A DNA stretch of 64,000 nucleotides from Glutamicibacter sp. PS. GTDB taxonomy: Bacteria > Actinomycetota > Actinomycetes > Actinomycetales > Micrococcaceae. The notes under the pieces were generated by a model. The model was not told the DNA's origin. It searched no databases and saw nothing but the letters and a program-made list of their open reading frames with translations. Below, piece by piece: positions 8,419 through 16,808 of the stretch. Position 1 is the stretch's first letter. Each line of letters begins with the position of its first letter. Location: positions 1,730,971-1,794,970 of the forward strand of contig JANCMB010000001.1 of assembly GCA_031317595.1 (NCBI GenBank). Reading direction: 5' to 3'. Both the position numbers and the translations under genes were made by a program.

Positions 8419-9501
8419 TCAGCGATGCACTCGACTATGAGTTATCGCATACTCGCAAAGTTCCATTAGTTGCCGCGCGGAATGCTGCCAAGAATAACGC
8501 TGCGCATTCGCCACCGAGCGTCGAGACAGCTCACGCCACCGATCCCCGTCCGCTAGTTCTCGTACCGCGGACGCAAAGCCTTCGGCGCTATCCGAACTGA
8601 CGTAGAGCGCCGCATCTTGGGCGACTTCACGAAATATCGGCATGTCGCTTACCACCACAGGGGTTCCGGTCGACATCGCTTCGACCAGCGGAAGACCGTA
8701 TCCTTCCTCGCGCGAGAGTGTCACCAGAGCGGTGCAACGGGCTAAAAGCTCGGCGTACTCGGTGTCGCTGACCCCGTTATGGAATACGAGCCGCGTGCCG
8801 GGCCGCGCCCTTTCCTCGAGCTCAGTCTGGCGATCGGGGCGAATGGGGCTGAGCAAATGCAGCTCGTAATCCGGCAGTGACGCCATGCCATCAATCAACG
8901 TCTCAACGTTCTTATAGGCCATAAAGGACCCCATATAAAGGAGTGTCTTCGCCGGTTGCGTTTGAAGGTCGCGCACCGCATCGACAGGATTGGGCGCGTT
9001 AGACACGATCCCGATTTTGCGTCGTGTGAGGCGATGCTGGCGCATCAGGTCGCGCGTTGTGTGGGACACCGTGGCCACCGCATCGGCGCGGTTAAGTAGC
9101 ATCCGCTGCGGCCAGTAGACCTGATGAAAGAGGTACCAACCTGCGCGAATCGGCGCCGGAAGAAAGCCCGGCGCCTTGGGGTGGGCGTAGTAGATCAGAT
9201 CATGCAGCGTCAGGACCAGCGGAAACTTGCGTCCCCAGGAACCCATGGTTTGCATCGGCGAAAAGACAACGTCGGGTTTCAGCTTGTTGACCCGAAGGGC
9301 CGCCAAGGGTTCGAGCACCGAGGTCGGAGCATTGATTTTCAGGTAGGGCAGTCGGGGCAAATGATCGAGTTGCCTCTCGTCGTGAATCAGCATGGTGACA
9401 TCGGCGTACTCACTGACTGCTGCAATAAGTCCGGCGGTAAACCGGCTGATTCCGTCGTGATGAGTAATCCTGACGTACCGTGCATCGATGACGAGTTTCA
9501 C
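8419..9501 (-). CDS. GT4-family glycosyltransferase
   Basis: About 360 residues. GT-B fold: the N-terminal half starts VKLVIDARYVRITHHDGISRF, and the C-terminal donor half holds LLYMGSFMAYKNVETLIDGM, then ALVTLSREEGYGLPLVEAMSTGTPVVVSD, the family's E-x7-E nucleotide-sugar site. This arrangement is seen in lipopolysaccharide/exopolysaccharide-type mannosyltransferases (WbaZ/RfaB group), so a cell-surface glycan role is inferred; sugar and acceptor are unknown. The start is uncertain: the GTG at 9501 gives the cleanest N-terminus, with GAGGG about 12 bases upstream, and a TTG at 9519 is the alternative. It stands alone, divergent from the membrane methyltransferase-like gene. Confidence 0.82.
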   Translation of the reverse strand: MKLVIDARYVRITHHDGISRFTAGLIAAVSEYADVTMLIHDERQLDHLPRLPYLKINAPTSVLEPLAALRVNKLKPDVVFSPMQTMGSWGRKFPLVLTLHDLIYYAHPKAPGFLPAPIRAGWYLFHQVYWPQRMLLNRADAVATVSHTTRDLMRQHRLTRRKIGIVSNAPNPVDAVRDLQTQPAKTLLYMGSFMAYKNVETLIDGMASLPDYELHLLSPIRPDRQTELEERARPGTRLVFHNGVSDTEYAELLARCTALVTLSREEGYGLPLVEAMSTGTPVVVSDMPIFREVAQDAALYVSSDSAEGFASAVRELADGDRWRELSRRSVANAQRYSWQHSARQLMELCEYAITHSRVHR

Positions 9502-9666
9502 TGGTGGTGGTGCCCTCAACTTGTAGGAGTCGGATCCTAAGGAACGACATCGCAGACCGCATATGACCCGATTATGTGGCCAGTGTACCGGGCATTGCTG
9601 AACACAGAACCGATCTGCGGCGCCACGGCGGACCCGCTAATTTCGTCGGTGACCTATGCTGACAGT

Positions 9667-10605
9667 GTGTCCAATGCAGCCACTAGCCCATCAGCGCGGC
9701 ACTATCACCTTGCGCGCACATACTTTGCGCTGCAAGCTGTGGCGGCCACTGGCTGGTGGTTGGCGCTGATGTTCTCTCCCGAAGTGCGCGAGGCCACACT
9801 CGGGGGCCTTAATCCGGCGGTCGTCGCGCTTTTCGATCTTCCGCTGTTCGTCGTTACCTCGGCCATCGCTGCGGCGGGGTATGTTCCGGTTATCTGGGTC
9901 CTGATCCCCTACACCGCAATTGCCGCGCTGGGCACGACTGGCTACGCCTTGGCCACTACTCGAGCCGGTTGGGGGTCACTCATCATGCTCTTGGCCATGG
10001 CCGGCACCATTGCTTCTGGCATGATCCTGCGCTACCGGCGCGTCCCCGGAGAATTGCTCTTGCGCGGACCGTTTACTTTTCGCAAGGCGCCCATTGCCAC
10101 AGCACGGGCTCACCTGTTGCGCACCCTGCGACAGATGGCAATATTTTGGATCGTCTTTTTAGCGCTCATTCCCGGGATGATTTGGTACTACGAGTACCGA
10201 TTGGCTCTGGGCGCTTCATGGCACTCAGCCGTCGCGGGATTCGGTTACGGGCTCTTTATTCTTGGTAGCGTTGCGGCAATTTGGTCGGCCGCGACCATGT
10301 CACGACTGGGCGAAGGCACTCCCCTACCTTCGGCCATGCCGACACGTCTTGTGATCGCCGGCCCTTATCGCTGGATTCGAAATCCGATGGCGGCTGCGAG
10401 TATCACGCAGGGCATAGCCGTGGGGCTCATCATCGGCTCGTGGCTCACGGTCATTTACGCATTTGCCGGCGCCGCCGTGTGGAACTGGGCTGTCCGCCCC
10501 GTGGAAGAGAAGGATCTCCACGAGCGCTTCGGCGCCTCATTCCATAGCTACCGAGAACATGTCGCTTGCTGGATCCCACGCATTACCCCTTATCGGCAAG
10601 ACTAG
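9667..10605 (+). CDS. Membrane methyltransferase-like protein (ICMT/PEMT type)
   Basis: About 312 residues. Six or more hydrophobic helices, then a C-terminal region typical of isoprenylcysteine carboxyl methyltransferase and phospholipid N-methyltransferase relatives: LVIAGPYRWIRNPMAAA, a long helix, then RPVEEKDLHERFGASFHSYREHV, which in this fold binds S-adenosylmethionine. Bacterial members are mostly uncharacterised and probably methylate a lipid or small hydrophobic substrate. The GTG at 9667 is preferred because a TATGCT -10 box ends 6 bases before it (leaderless start); the frame stays open to an ATG at 9574. Single gene, followed by a long gap. Confidence 0.72.
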   Translation: MSNAATSPSARHYHLARTYFALQAVAATGWWLALMFSPEVREATLGGLNPAVVALFDLPLFVVTSAIAAAGYVPVIWVLIPYTAIAALGTTGYALATTRAGWGSLIMLLAMAGTIASGMILRYRRVPGELLLRGPFTFRKAPIATARAHLLRTLRQMAIFWIVFLALIPGMIWYYEYRLALGASWHSAVAGFGYGLFILGSVAAIWSAATMSRLGEGTPLPSAMPTRLVIAGPYRWIRNPMAAASITQGIAVGLIIGSWLTVIYAFAGAAVWNWAVRPVEEKDLHERFGASFHSYREHVACWIPRITPYRQD

Positions 10606-11340
10606 AGCTGGCCACACCCCTCAAAAAACGTGGGATAAGACACATTCGTAATATATGACCCACGAGGATCGGACTCGTTCCTTAGTGATGTGGGGCCCAC
10701 TGAGTAAGTTCAGCGACTACCGATAGTGGCGCGTGAGCAATTAGTTGCGCCTACGACTTCCACGGGTCGGCGGCGATGAGCCCGTGCCCAAAATTCAACC
10801 GGTTCACATCAGAAAAAGCCACGCACGAAACGGCATGACTTGTGCGAGTTTGAAACGCTCAAAACTTAAACCTTCGTATTCAACATCGGGCCAAAAAAGT
10901 TCGGAGGGTCGATCGCCTCACGCGCGGACCGGCCGAAAAGATGCCCGCCAGCATGGCTATAATCCGTCAACGGCACGGAAGCCTTCAAGACATCCATAGC
11001 TATCGAGCCATTCTCCGGCCGTGCATTTACCGAGCTAGACCCCTGCAACGAGCAACACTGAGCGAAAGCTGATTATGGGCAATATTCCCGTGTGGCAGAT
11101 TGTGTTCTCGACTCGGTTTAGGACGAGAAATAACGCAATCCTTGTGTCTCGAAATTGAATTCTTGGCTCGCGCGTCCCGCGAGATGATCTCTCCGAGTCG
11201 TTCAAAATGCAAGCTTCCCCTCGCTGCGAACCGGAGTTCGACTTGGGGACACTTGCATTAGCTAAGGGGCTTGTGATGTTAATAGTCATCGCTAAGTTAG
11301 CTAAGCCAAATCTTCTATACATACGACCCGAGGATTGATT
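10606..11340. other. Long non-coding region upstream of the siderophore operon
   Basis: 735 bases, the longest gap in the window. Short open frames occur but none has a ribosome binding site or recognisable protein. A perfect TATAAT hexamer lies at 10958-10963 (plus strand) without an obvious -35. The last 90 bases hold the putative iron-controlled promoter of desA. The rest may be a degraded gene or an unannotated small RNA; I cannot tell. Confidence 0.6.
11258..11321 (+). promoter_or_regulatory. desA promoter with two DtxR/IdeR-like half-palindromes
   Basis: The 8-base palindrome TTAGCTAA occurs twice, at 11258-11265 and 11297-11304. The second overlaps the -35/spacer of a promoter whose -10 is TATACA (11316-11321), 20 bases before the GTG start. 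DtxR/IdeR iron boxes are built on TTAGG-TTAG-N-CTAA-CCTAA; these sites keep TTAG and CTAA but lack the central base and have weaker outer arms. Iron repression is therefore likely from the operon's function but only partly supported by the site. Confidence 0.45.
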
Positions 11341-12873
11341 GTGAGCATCTCTACAGAATCCTTGCCGACGGCCCCTCCGGCGCCCACGGCTCAGCGACAG
11401 TTCGAACCGGCAGTACTGGACTCCCATTCAGTGCAGGATTATCTGCTGGCAACCCAAGAGTCGACCGCTCGAGTAGCAGCTCGCTTCGCCACCGTCTCAT
11501 CACCAACCACGGGCCCGGCACCGTCCGAGCTAGCGGCAGCAGTAAACGCCGTGGATCTGGATTCACCGCTGGAAGACCTCCGCGAGGTCTTCGACGAAGT
11601 CCACGACCTCTATCTTCGAGATGCGGTCTACTTCCACGATCCAAAGTACGCAGCACATCTCAACTGCCCGGTGCTCGTCCCAGCCGTCGCTGCCGAAAAT
11701 TTCGTAACCTCGCTGAACACGTCGATGGATACCTTTGATCAAAGTGCCGGTGCCACGATGATTGAACGTCGGTTGATGACCTGGAGTGCCTCCCTCATCG
11801 GGTTCGATGAGGCACAGTCCGACGGCATTTTCACCTCGGGCGGCACCCAATCGAACCTTCAGGCCATGTTGATTGCGCGTAATGTCGCAACCGCCAAGTG
11901 CTCCCACGGTAGCCTTGCCGATCGTCAAGCCGCCCTGCGGATCTACACCTCTCAGGACGCACATTTCAGCATCGTGAACGCTGCCAAACTCATGGGCTTG
12001 GGGCCGGACGCCGTAGTCAGCGTTCCCACCGATGCTCAGCACCGAATGGATGTAAACGCGCTTCGCTCCAGCCTCGCGGCCGACCGTGCGGCAGGCCTGG
12101 TGCCCATGGCCATTTCGGCGACAGCAGGAAACACCGATTTTGGCGCAATCGATCCCTTGAACGAATTGGCTGAGCTAGCTCGAGAATGTGGAGCGTGGTT
12201 CCATGTGGATGCGGCTTATGGTTGCGGCCTGCTGGTCTCCGAACAGCACCGACAGCGGCTATCGGGCATTGACCTCGCGGACTCGGTAACCCTCGATTTC
12301 CACAAGTCCTTCTTCCAGCCCATCGGCTCCAGCGCCTTGGTGTTGCGCGACGGAAGAAACTTTGCGGCAATCGCCCACTACGCCGAGTACCTAAACCCAA
12401 GTTCCGAAGCTCAGCAGACTCCGAACCAGGTCGACAAATCGCTACAAACCACCCGCCGTTTCGACGCCCTGAAACTATGGGTCACGCTACGGAACCTCGG
12501 CGCCGCCCGCATTGGCCAAATGTTCGACCGTGTGATCGAGCTAGCCGAGGATCTTGAGCGAGAAATTTCGCTGCGTTCGGATCTGCACCTCGCCGCTCCA
12601 GTCCAGCTCTCTACCGTGGTGTTCTGGTTCGAAGAGCGCGGCTGGCCGTTGGATAACGAGACACGCAATGAACTGACCAATGAAATACGACGCCGTCTTT
12701 ACTCCAGCGGACGAGCGATGATTGCGGCCACGACCGTCGAGGGCCAACGCATGCTCAAGCTGACCATCTTGAACCCGAATACGCCACTGGCAAGCTTGGT
12801 CGAAATCCTCGACGAGATTAGCCGTGTCGGCAATGAAATCCTGAGCGAACACATGAATGAGGCCACCGCATGA
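11341..12873 (+). CDS. desA: Lysine decarboxylase of desferrioxamine synthesis
   Basis: 510 residues, PLP-dependent group II decarboxylase. It converts L-lysine to cadaverine, the first step of desferrioxamine synthesis. Visible landmarks are the cofactor region TSGGTQSNLQAML, HVDAAYGCGLL (His and Asp holding PLP, about 288-298) and the Schiff-base lysine in DFHKSFFQP (about K322). The GTG at 11341 has GAGGA 6 bases upstream; a TTG two codons earlier is the alternative. The stop overlaps the start of desB (ATGA), so translation is coupled. Assignment as lysine rather than diaminobutyrate decarboxylase rests on the neighbouring desB and desCD. Confidence 0.9.
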   Translation: MSISTESLPTAPPAPTAQRQFEPAVLDSHSVQDYLLATQESTARVAARFATVSSPTTGPAPSELAAAVNAVDLDSPLEDLREVFDEVHDLYLRDAVYFHDPKYAAHLNCPVLVPAVAAENFVTSLNTSMDTFDQSAGATMIERRLMTWSASLIGFDEAQSDGIFTSGGTQSNLQAMLIARNVATAKCSHGSLADRQAALRIYTSQDAHFSIVNAAKLMGLGPDAVVSVPTDAQHRMDVNALRSSLAADRAAGLVPMAISATAGNTDFGAIDPLNELAELARECGAWFHVDAAYGCGLLVSEQHRQRLSGIDLADSVTLDFHKSFFQPIGSSALVLRDGRNFAAIAHYAEYLNPSSEAQQTPNQVDKSLQTTRRFDALKLWVTLRNLGAARIGQMFDRVIELAEDLEREISLRSDLHLAAPVQLSTVVFWFEERGWPLDNETRNELTNEIRRRLYSSGRAMIAATTVEGQRMLKLTILNPNTPLASLVEILDEISRVGNEILSEHMNEATA

Positions 12874-14231
12874 GCACCCCCACGACCCACGAACACTACG
12901 ATGTCATCGCCATTGGCGCCGGCCCCTTCAATCTGGGCTTTGCCGCGCTGAGCGATGGTTTGCCGGATTTTTCGCTGGCCGTACTCGAGGCACGCGATTC
13001 CTTTAGTTGGCACCCGGGCATGATGCTTCCCGGCACCCATCTGCAGGTTCCTTTCATGGCCGATTTGGTCACCATGGCGGATCCGACCAATCGCTATTCA
13101 TTCCTGAACTACATGAAGCTCAATGGGCGGATTTACCCGTTCTATATCCGCGAAAATTTCTATGCCCTGCGCAACGAATACAGCGATTACCTCGCGTGGG
13201 CCGCAGAGCAGTTGCCCAGCGTTAAGTTCGGGCACCGTGTCATGGACATTAGCTACCAGAATGGGCGCTACGAACTATCGGTCCTCACCGATCAAGGCCT
13301 GCTTTCTTTCAGCGCCACTAAGCTCGTGCTTGGCACCGGTAGCGAGCCCTACCTACCCGACTCTGTCACCTCCGCGGCGTTGGGAAGCGGCGCGGTAACG
13401 CATAGTAGCGAGTACCTGTTTCGACGCGGTCAAATCCTTGCTGAGGTACCCGATTCCCAGCGTGGCAAGGTAGTCACGGTCTTGGGTAGTGGTCAAAGTG
13501 CCGCCGAAATCTTCCTCGATCTGCTGCGTAGCCTGCCGGAAGAGGATCACTTGGTCTGGTCCACTCGATCCGAACGCTACTTCCCGCTGGAATACACGAA
13601 GCTGACCTTGGAAATGACGTCACCGGAGTACATCGACCATTTCCATGCACTGCCAATGGACCGACGCGATGCCCTCTCCAAGGCCCAGAAAGGCCTGTAC
13701 AAGGGGATCAACGCCGACTTGATCGACGAAATCCACGAAGAGCTGTATCAACGCAGCGTCCACGGAGCCCCGAATGTGCACTTGCGCACCGGGTCGTCGC
13801 TACGCGAGGTGCGCCCGGCCGGAGACACCTTGCAGGTGACCCTGAACCATGATCGCACCGACGAAGAGATGATTTTCGGAACCGACCAGCTGGTGCTTGC
13901 CACCGGCTACCGTCAGGCCACCGGCGAATTCCTGAAAGGAATTTCCGAGCGCATCAGCTACCTTCCCGATGGCCGTTTTGATGTAGACCGGAATTACAGC
14001 ATTGGCCGCGCGCAAGACATCTTCGTGCAGAACGCCGAATTGCACACCCACGGCTTCACCGCCCCCGACCTGGGTATGGGCGCCTACCGCAATTCGGTGC
14101 TCATTAATCGCCTTGCCGGTCGAGAGGTATACCCGGTTGAAGAACGCATCGCCTTCCAAAAGTTCGGTGCCGCCGAACTCGAAGGGCTTCCCAGCAGCAT
14201 CCTGCCGGCCACTGCGACCGCACTCGACTAG
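12870..14231 (+). CDS. desB: Cadaverine N-hydroxylase (lysine N6-monooxygenase family)
   Basis: 453 residues, FAD/NADPH-dependent N-hydroxylating monooxygenase of the IucD/SidA family. In this operon it should convert cadaverine to N-hydroxycadaverine. Motifs: the FAD-binding IGAGPFNLG (residues 15-23), substrate/flavin loop WHPGMMLPGTHLQVPFMADL, NADPH-binding VLGSGQSAAEIF in the middle, and the late VLATGYR motif. Four-base overlap with desA; AGGAG at its end serves the next gene 10 bases downstream. Length and motif spacing are normal for the family. Confidence 0.93.
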   Translation: MSTPTTHEHYDVIAIGAGPFNLGFAALSDGLPDFSLAVLEARDSFSWHPGMMLPGTHLQVPFMADLVTMADPTNRYSFLNYMKLNGRIYPFYIRENFYALRNEYSDYLAWAAEQLPSVKFGHRVMDISYQNGRYELSVLTDQGLLSFSATKLVLGTGSEPYLPDSVTSAALGSGAVTHSSEYLFRRGQILAEVPDSQRGKVVTVLGSGQSAAEIFLDLLRSLPEEDHLVWSTRSERYFPLEYTKLTLEMTSPEYIDHFHALPMDRRDALSKAQKGLYKGINADLIDEIHEELYQRSVHGAPNVHLRTGSSLREVRPAGDTLQVTLNHDRTDEEMIFGTDQLVLATGYRQATGEFLKGISERISYLPDGRFDVDRNYSIGRAQDIFVQNAELHTHGFTAPDLGMGAYRNSVLINRLAGREVYPVEERIAFQKFGAAELEGLPSSILPATATALD

Positions 14232-14241
14232 GAGAGAGAGC

Positions 14242-16593
14242 ATGACGACCCAAACTTACACCTTCCGTAGCGCGCAGCTACCCGCCGATGCCGAACTCCT
14301 GCACTCGTGGATCGCCACGGAGCACGCACGCTTCTGGGGCATGCCCACTGCCAGCGTCGCGGAAATTCAGCAGGCCTATGCTCCCTTGGTCGAAGCTGCC
14401 GAGTATCACGTCCTCATTGCCGAGGACGCCGAAGGGCCACAGTTCCTTGTCGAACTCTACGACCCGACTAATTCCCCTTTGGCGGGCCGATACCCCTATG
14501 TGCGCGGTGACCTTGGCCTGCATTTCCTCGCGCCACAGCCACAGGCACCCGAACCGGGCTTCACCCTTGAGGCGATGACCGCAGCATTGGGCTACGCTTT
14601 CGCCCAGCCGGGAACCGAACGTGTCGTCGTGGAACCCGATATTCGCAATAAGGCTATTCAGGCATTGAATTCACGCGTTGGCTTCGCTCCTGTGGGCCCG
14701 GTTGAGCTTCTTGAGGAAGACGGGAGTACGAAGCACGCCTTGCTCTCGATCTGCACACGCGCCGACTTTGAACGTGTCACCGGCACGAGCACCGGAGCCG
14801 CACATCTAACGCCAGCGCGTTGGGCGACAGCCAACCGCCATGTGCTGGCCAAGGCGATCGGCGAGTTCGGTCATGAACGACTACTCGAACCAGTAGCACT
14901 GGACGACGGCCGCTTCCGCATCGACTCCCCCACCGAGCGCTATGACTTCGCCGCCGGCCGCTACCTGCTCAACCACTGGATCGTGGACCCAGCCTCGATT
15001 CGCCACGAGACGCTCATTGATGGGCATTGGACCGAGGCTTCGGTCAACGTCCTGGACTTCATCACCAGCTTCGCCGAGCGACTGACCCTTCGCGAGGAAC
15101 AGCTTCCCACCTACCTCGAAGAACTGAACTCGACACTGGCCGGGCATTGCTACAAGCAGTTGCACGCCGACCACAGCAGTGCAGATCTGGCCGAGTTTTC
15201 CGGCGACGCCGCCTCCGCTTTCCAACGCATCGAGGCAGCCATGACCGAGGGGCACCCCTGCTTCGTCGCCAATAACGGTCGAATGGGTATCGGCCGCACC
15301 GATTATCTTCGCTATGCCCCGGAAACCGGATCTGCGATCAAGCTAGGCTGGCTAGCGGCACACCACGACGCCGCCGAATTCTCGACCATGGATTCGCTGT
15401 CTTACGAGCAGCTGCTCGAGACCGAGCTCGGTCCTGCCGAACGGGCGCGTCTGGAAGGTATTTTAGGCACGGCGCTGCTGGGAACCTCTCGAAGTATCGA
15501 GGACTACCTGTTGATGCCTGTACATCCGTGGCAGTGGGAGAACCGCCTGTCGACGACCTTTGCCAACGACATCGCAAATCAAGATTTGATCTATTTGGGT
15601 GCGACACAGGATTACTACCAGCCACAGCAGTCCATCCGCACCTTCTTCAACCGTTCCAATCCGACTCGCCACTACGTCAAAACGGCCATGTCGATTCTGA
15701 ATATGGGATTCATGCGCGGACTGAGCGCGGATTATATGAAGGTCACTCCGGCCATCAACCAGTGGCTAGGTGAGCTCTTTGACGCCGACCCATATCTTGC
15801 GAAGGCGCCCGTAGGTCTACTGCGCGAGGTCGCAGCCGTCGGCTACCGTAATCGCCAGTTCGAGGCGGCGACCAAACCATCGGCGGCGCAACGTAAGATG
15901 CTGGCCGCGCTGTGGCGCGAATCCCCCGTGCATATGCTGGCCGAGGGGGAGACCTTAGCCACCATGGCAAGCCTCCTGCATGTCGATCACGAAGGTCGCA
16001 GCTTTGCCGGTGCGCTCATTCGGCGCAGTGGACAAGAGCCAGAACAGTGGGTCAGCGACTACCTCGACGCTTATCTGGTGCCCTTGGTGCACTGCCTAGC
16101 CGCCTATGACTTGGCATTTATGCCCCACGGTGAGAACGTCATCCTCGTTCTGCGTGATGGTGCCATCAGCAAGGCACTGATGAAGGACCTTGGCGAAGAG
16201 ATCGCGGTGCTTTCCGATCGAGTGCACCTGCCCGAGGAAATTCGCCGGGTACGTACCGGCGGGGACCCGGTGCTCTCAATTTTCACCGATGTTTTCGACT
16301 CTTTCTTCCGGTTCCTTGCTCCGTTGCTGGATGCCGAGGGCTTGTTAACGGAGGAGACCTTCTGGAGCATCGTGTCGGATCGACTCTTGAGCTACCGACG
16401 CGATAATCCTCAGTTCGCCGAGCACTTTGACGCACTGGGCTTGTTCGCCGAGACCTTCCCACTCTCCTGCCTGAACCGACTGCAGCTACGCAATAACCAG
16501 CAGATGCTGGACCTGACCGATCAGTCCGGAGGCCTGCTTTACGCCGGTGATCTGGAAAATCCGCTGATTCTTCGCGAATCTCTCGTCGTCTAG
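14242..16593 (+). CDS. Fused acyltransferase-siderophore synthetase (DesC-DesD)
   Basis: 783 residues with two activities that are separate proteins in Streptomyces. Residues about 1-175 are a GNAT acyltransferase of the siderophore type (motif VVEPDIRNKAIQALNSRVGF), which would acylate N-hydroxycadaverine with acetyl- or succinyl-CoA. Residues about 195-783 are an IucA/IucC (NIS) synthetase. Its landmarks are EGHPCFVANNGRMGIG, HPWQWEN, PTRHYVKTAMSILNMGFMRGL and HGENVIL; such enzymes adenylate a carboxylate and oligomerise the hydroxamate units. The ATG at 14242 with AGGAG upstream is the start; the frame opens further upstream only as overlap with desB. Last gene of the operon. Confidence 0.92.
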   Translation: MTTQTYTFRSAQLPADAELLHSWIATEHARFWGMPTASVAEIQQAYAPLVEAAEYHVLIAEDAEGPQFLVELYDPTNSPLAGRYPYVRGDLGLHFLAPQPQAPEPGFTLEAMTAALGYAFAQPGTERVVVEPDIRNKAIQALNSRVGFAPVGPVELLEEDGSTKHALLSICTRADFERVTGTSTGAAHLTPARWATANRHVLAKAIGEFGHERLLEPVALDDGRFRIDSPTERYDFAAGRYLLNHWIVDPASIRHETLIDGHWTEASVNVLDFITSFAERLTLREEQLPTYLEELNSTLAGHCYKQLHADHSSADLAEFSGDAASAFQRIEAAMTEGHPCFVANNGRMGIGRTDYLRYAPETGSAIKLGWLAAHHDAAEFSTMDSLSYEQLLETELGPAERARLEGILGTALLGTSRSIEDYLLMPVHPWQWENRLSTTFANDIANQDLIYLGATQDYYQPQQSIRTFFNRSNPTRHYVKTAMSILNMGFMRGLSADYMKVTPAINQWLGELFDADPYLAKAPVGLLREVAAVGYRNRQFEAATKPSAAQRKMLAALWRESPVHMLAEGETLATMASLLHVDHEGRSFAGALIRRSGQEPEQWVSDYLDAYLVPLVHCLAAYDLAFMPHGENVILVLRDGAISKALMKDLGEEIAVLSDRVHLPEEIRRVRTGGDPVLSIFTDVFDSFFRFLAPLLDAEGLLTEETFWSIVSDRLLSYRRDNPQFAEHFDALGLFAETFPLSCLNRLQLRNNQQMLDLTDQSGGLLYAGDLENPLILRESLVV

Positions 16594-16605
16594 CCCGTCG
16601 GCTGA

Positions 16606-16658
16606 TGCCCCCGTCCATGGCGAACTGATCTTCAGTTCGGTGGGCGGGGGCATTTTTT
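16606..16658 (+). terminator. Intrinsic terminator of the des operon
   Basis: Outer stem TGCCCCCG/CGGGGGCA and an inner stem CGAACTGA/TCAGTTCG, immediately followed by six T residues (16653-16658). A textbook Rho-independent terminator 12 bases after the desCD stop. Confidence 0.93.
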
Positions 16659-16691
16659 CTCGTGCAGGGTCAACACACACTGCAATATCAT

Positions 16692-16767
16692 TGAACAGTG
16701 TTCACGTAGGGGCGGCATTCTGTGTAGAGTGACAACAGGCGGTGACTTGAACAGCGTTCAAGTCACC
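16692..16767 (+). promoter_or_regulatory. Two BioQ-like operators at the bioB promoter
   Basis: Two copies of TGAAC-N3-GTTCA: 16692-16704 (centre AGT) and 16748-16760 (centre AGC). The second sits inside a perfect 12-bp inverted repeat (GGTGACTTGAAC, 3 bases, mirror) at 16741-16767. The published BioQ operator of actinobacteria, a TetR-type biotin repressor, is TGAAC-N3-GTTAC, nearly the same. Site 1 overlaps a possible -35 (TTCACG at 16701-16706, with TAGAGT at 16725-16730) and site 2 lies downstream of the expected start, a layout suited to repression. The regulator itself is not in the window. Confidence 0.75.
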
Positions 16768-16808
16768 TAACAGCGCAGCAACCGACCCGACGAAAGGCGC
16801 CTTCCGCG

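Noticed and set aside
10745-10999. An 84-codon frame in the long gap before desA
   Set aside because: No ribosome binding site, no recognisable protein, and basic low-complexity composition; kept as non-coding.
14002-14241. An extended N-terminus for the fused DesC-DesD
   Set aside because: It would overlap 230 bases of desB in another frame; ATG 14242 has AGGAG and starts the GNAT domain.
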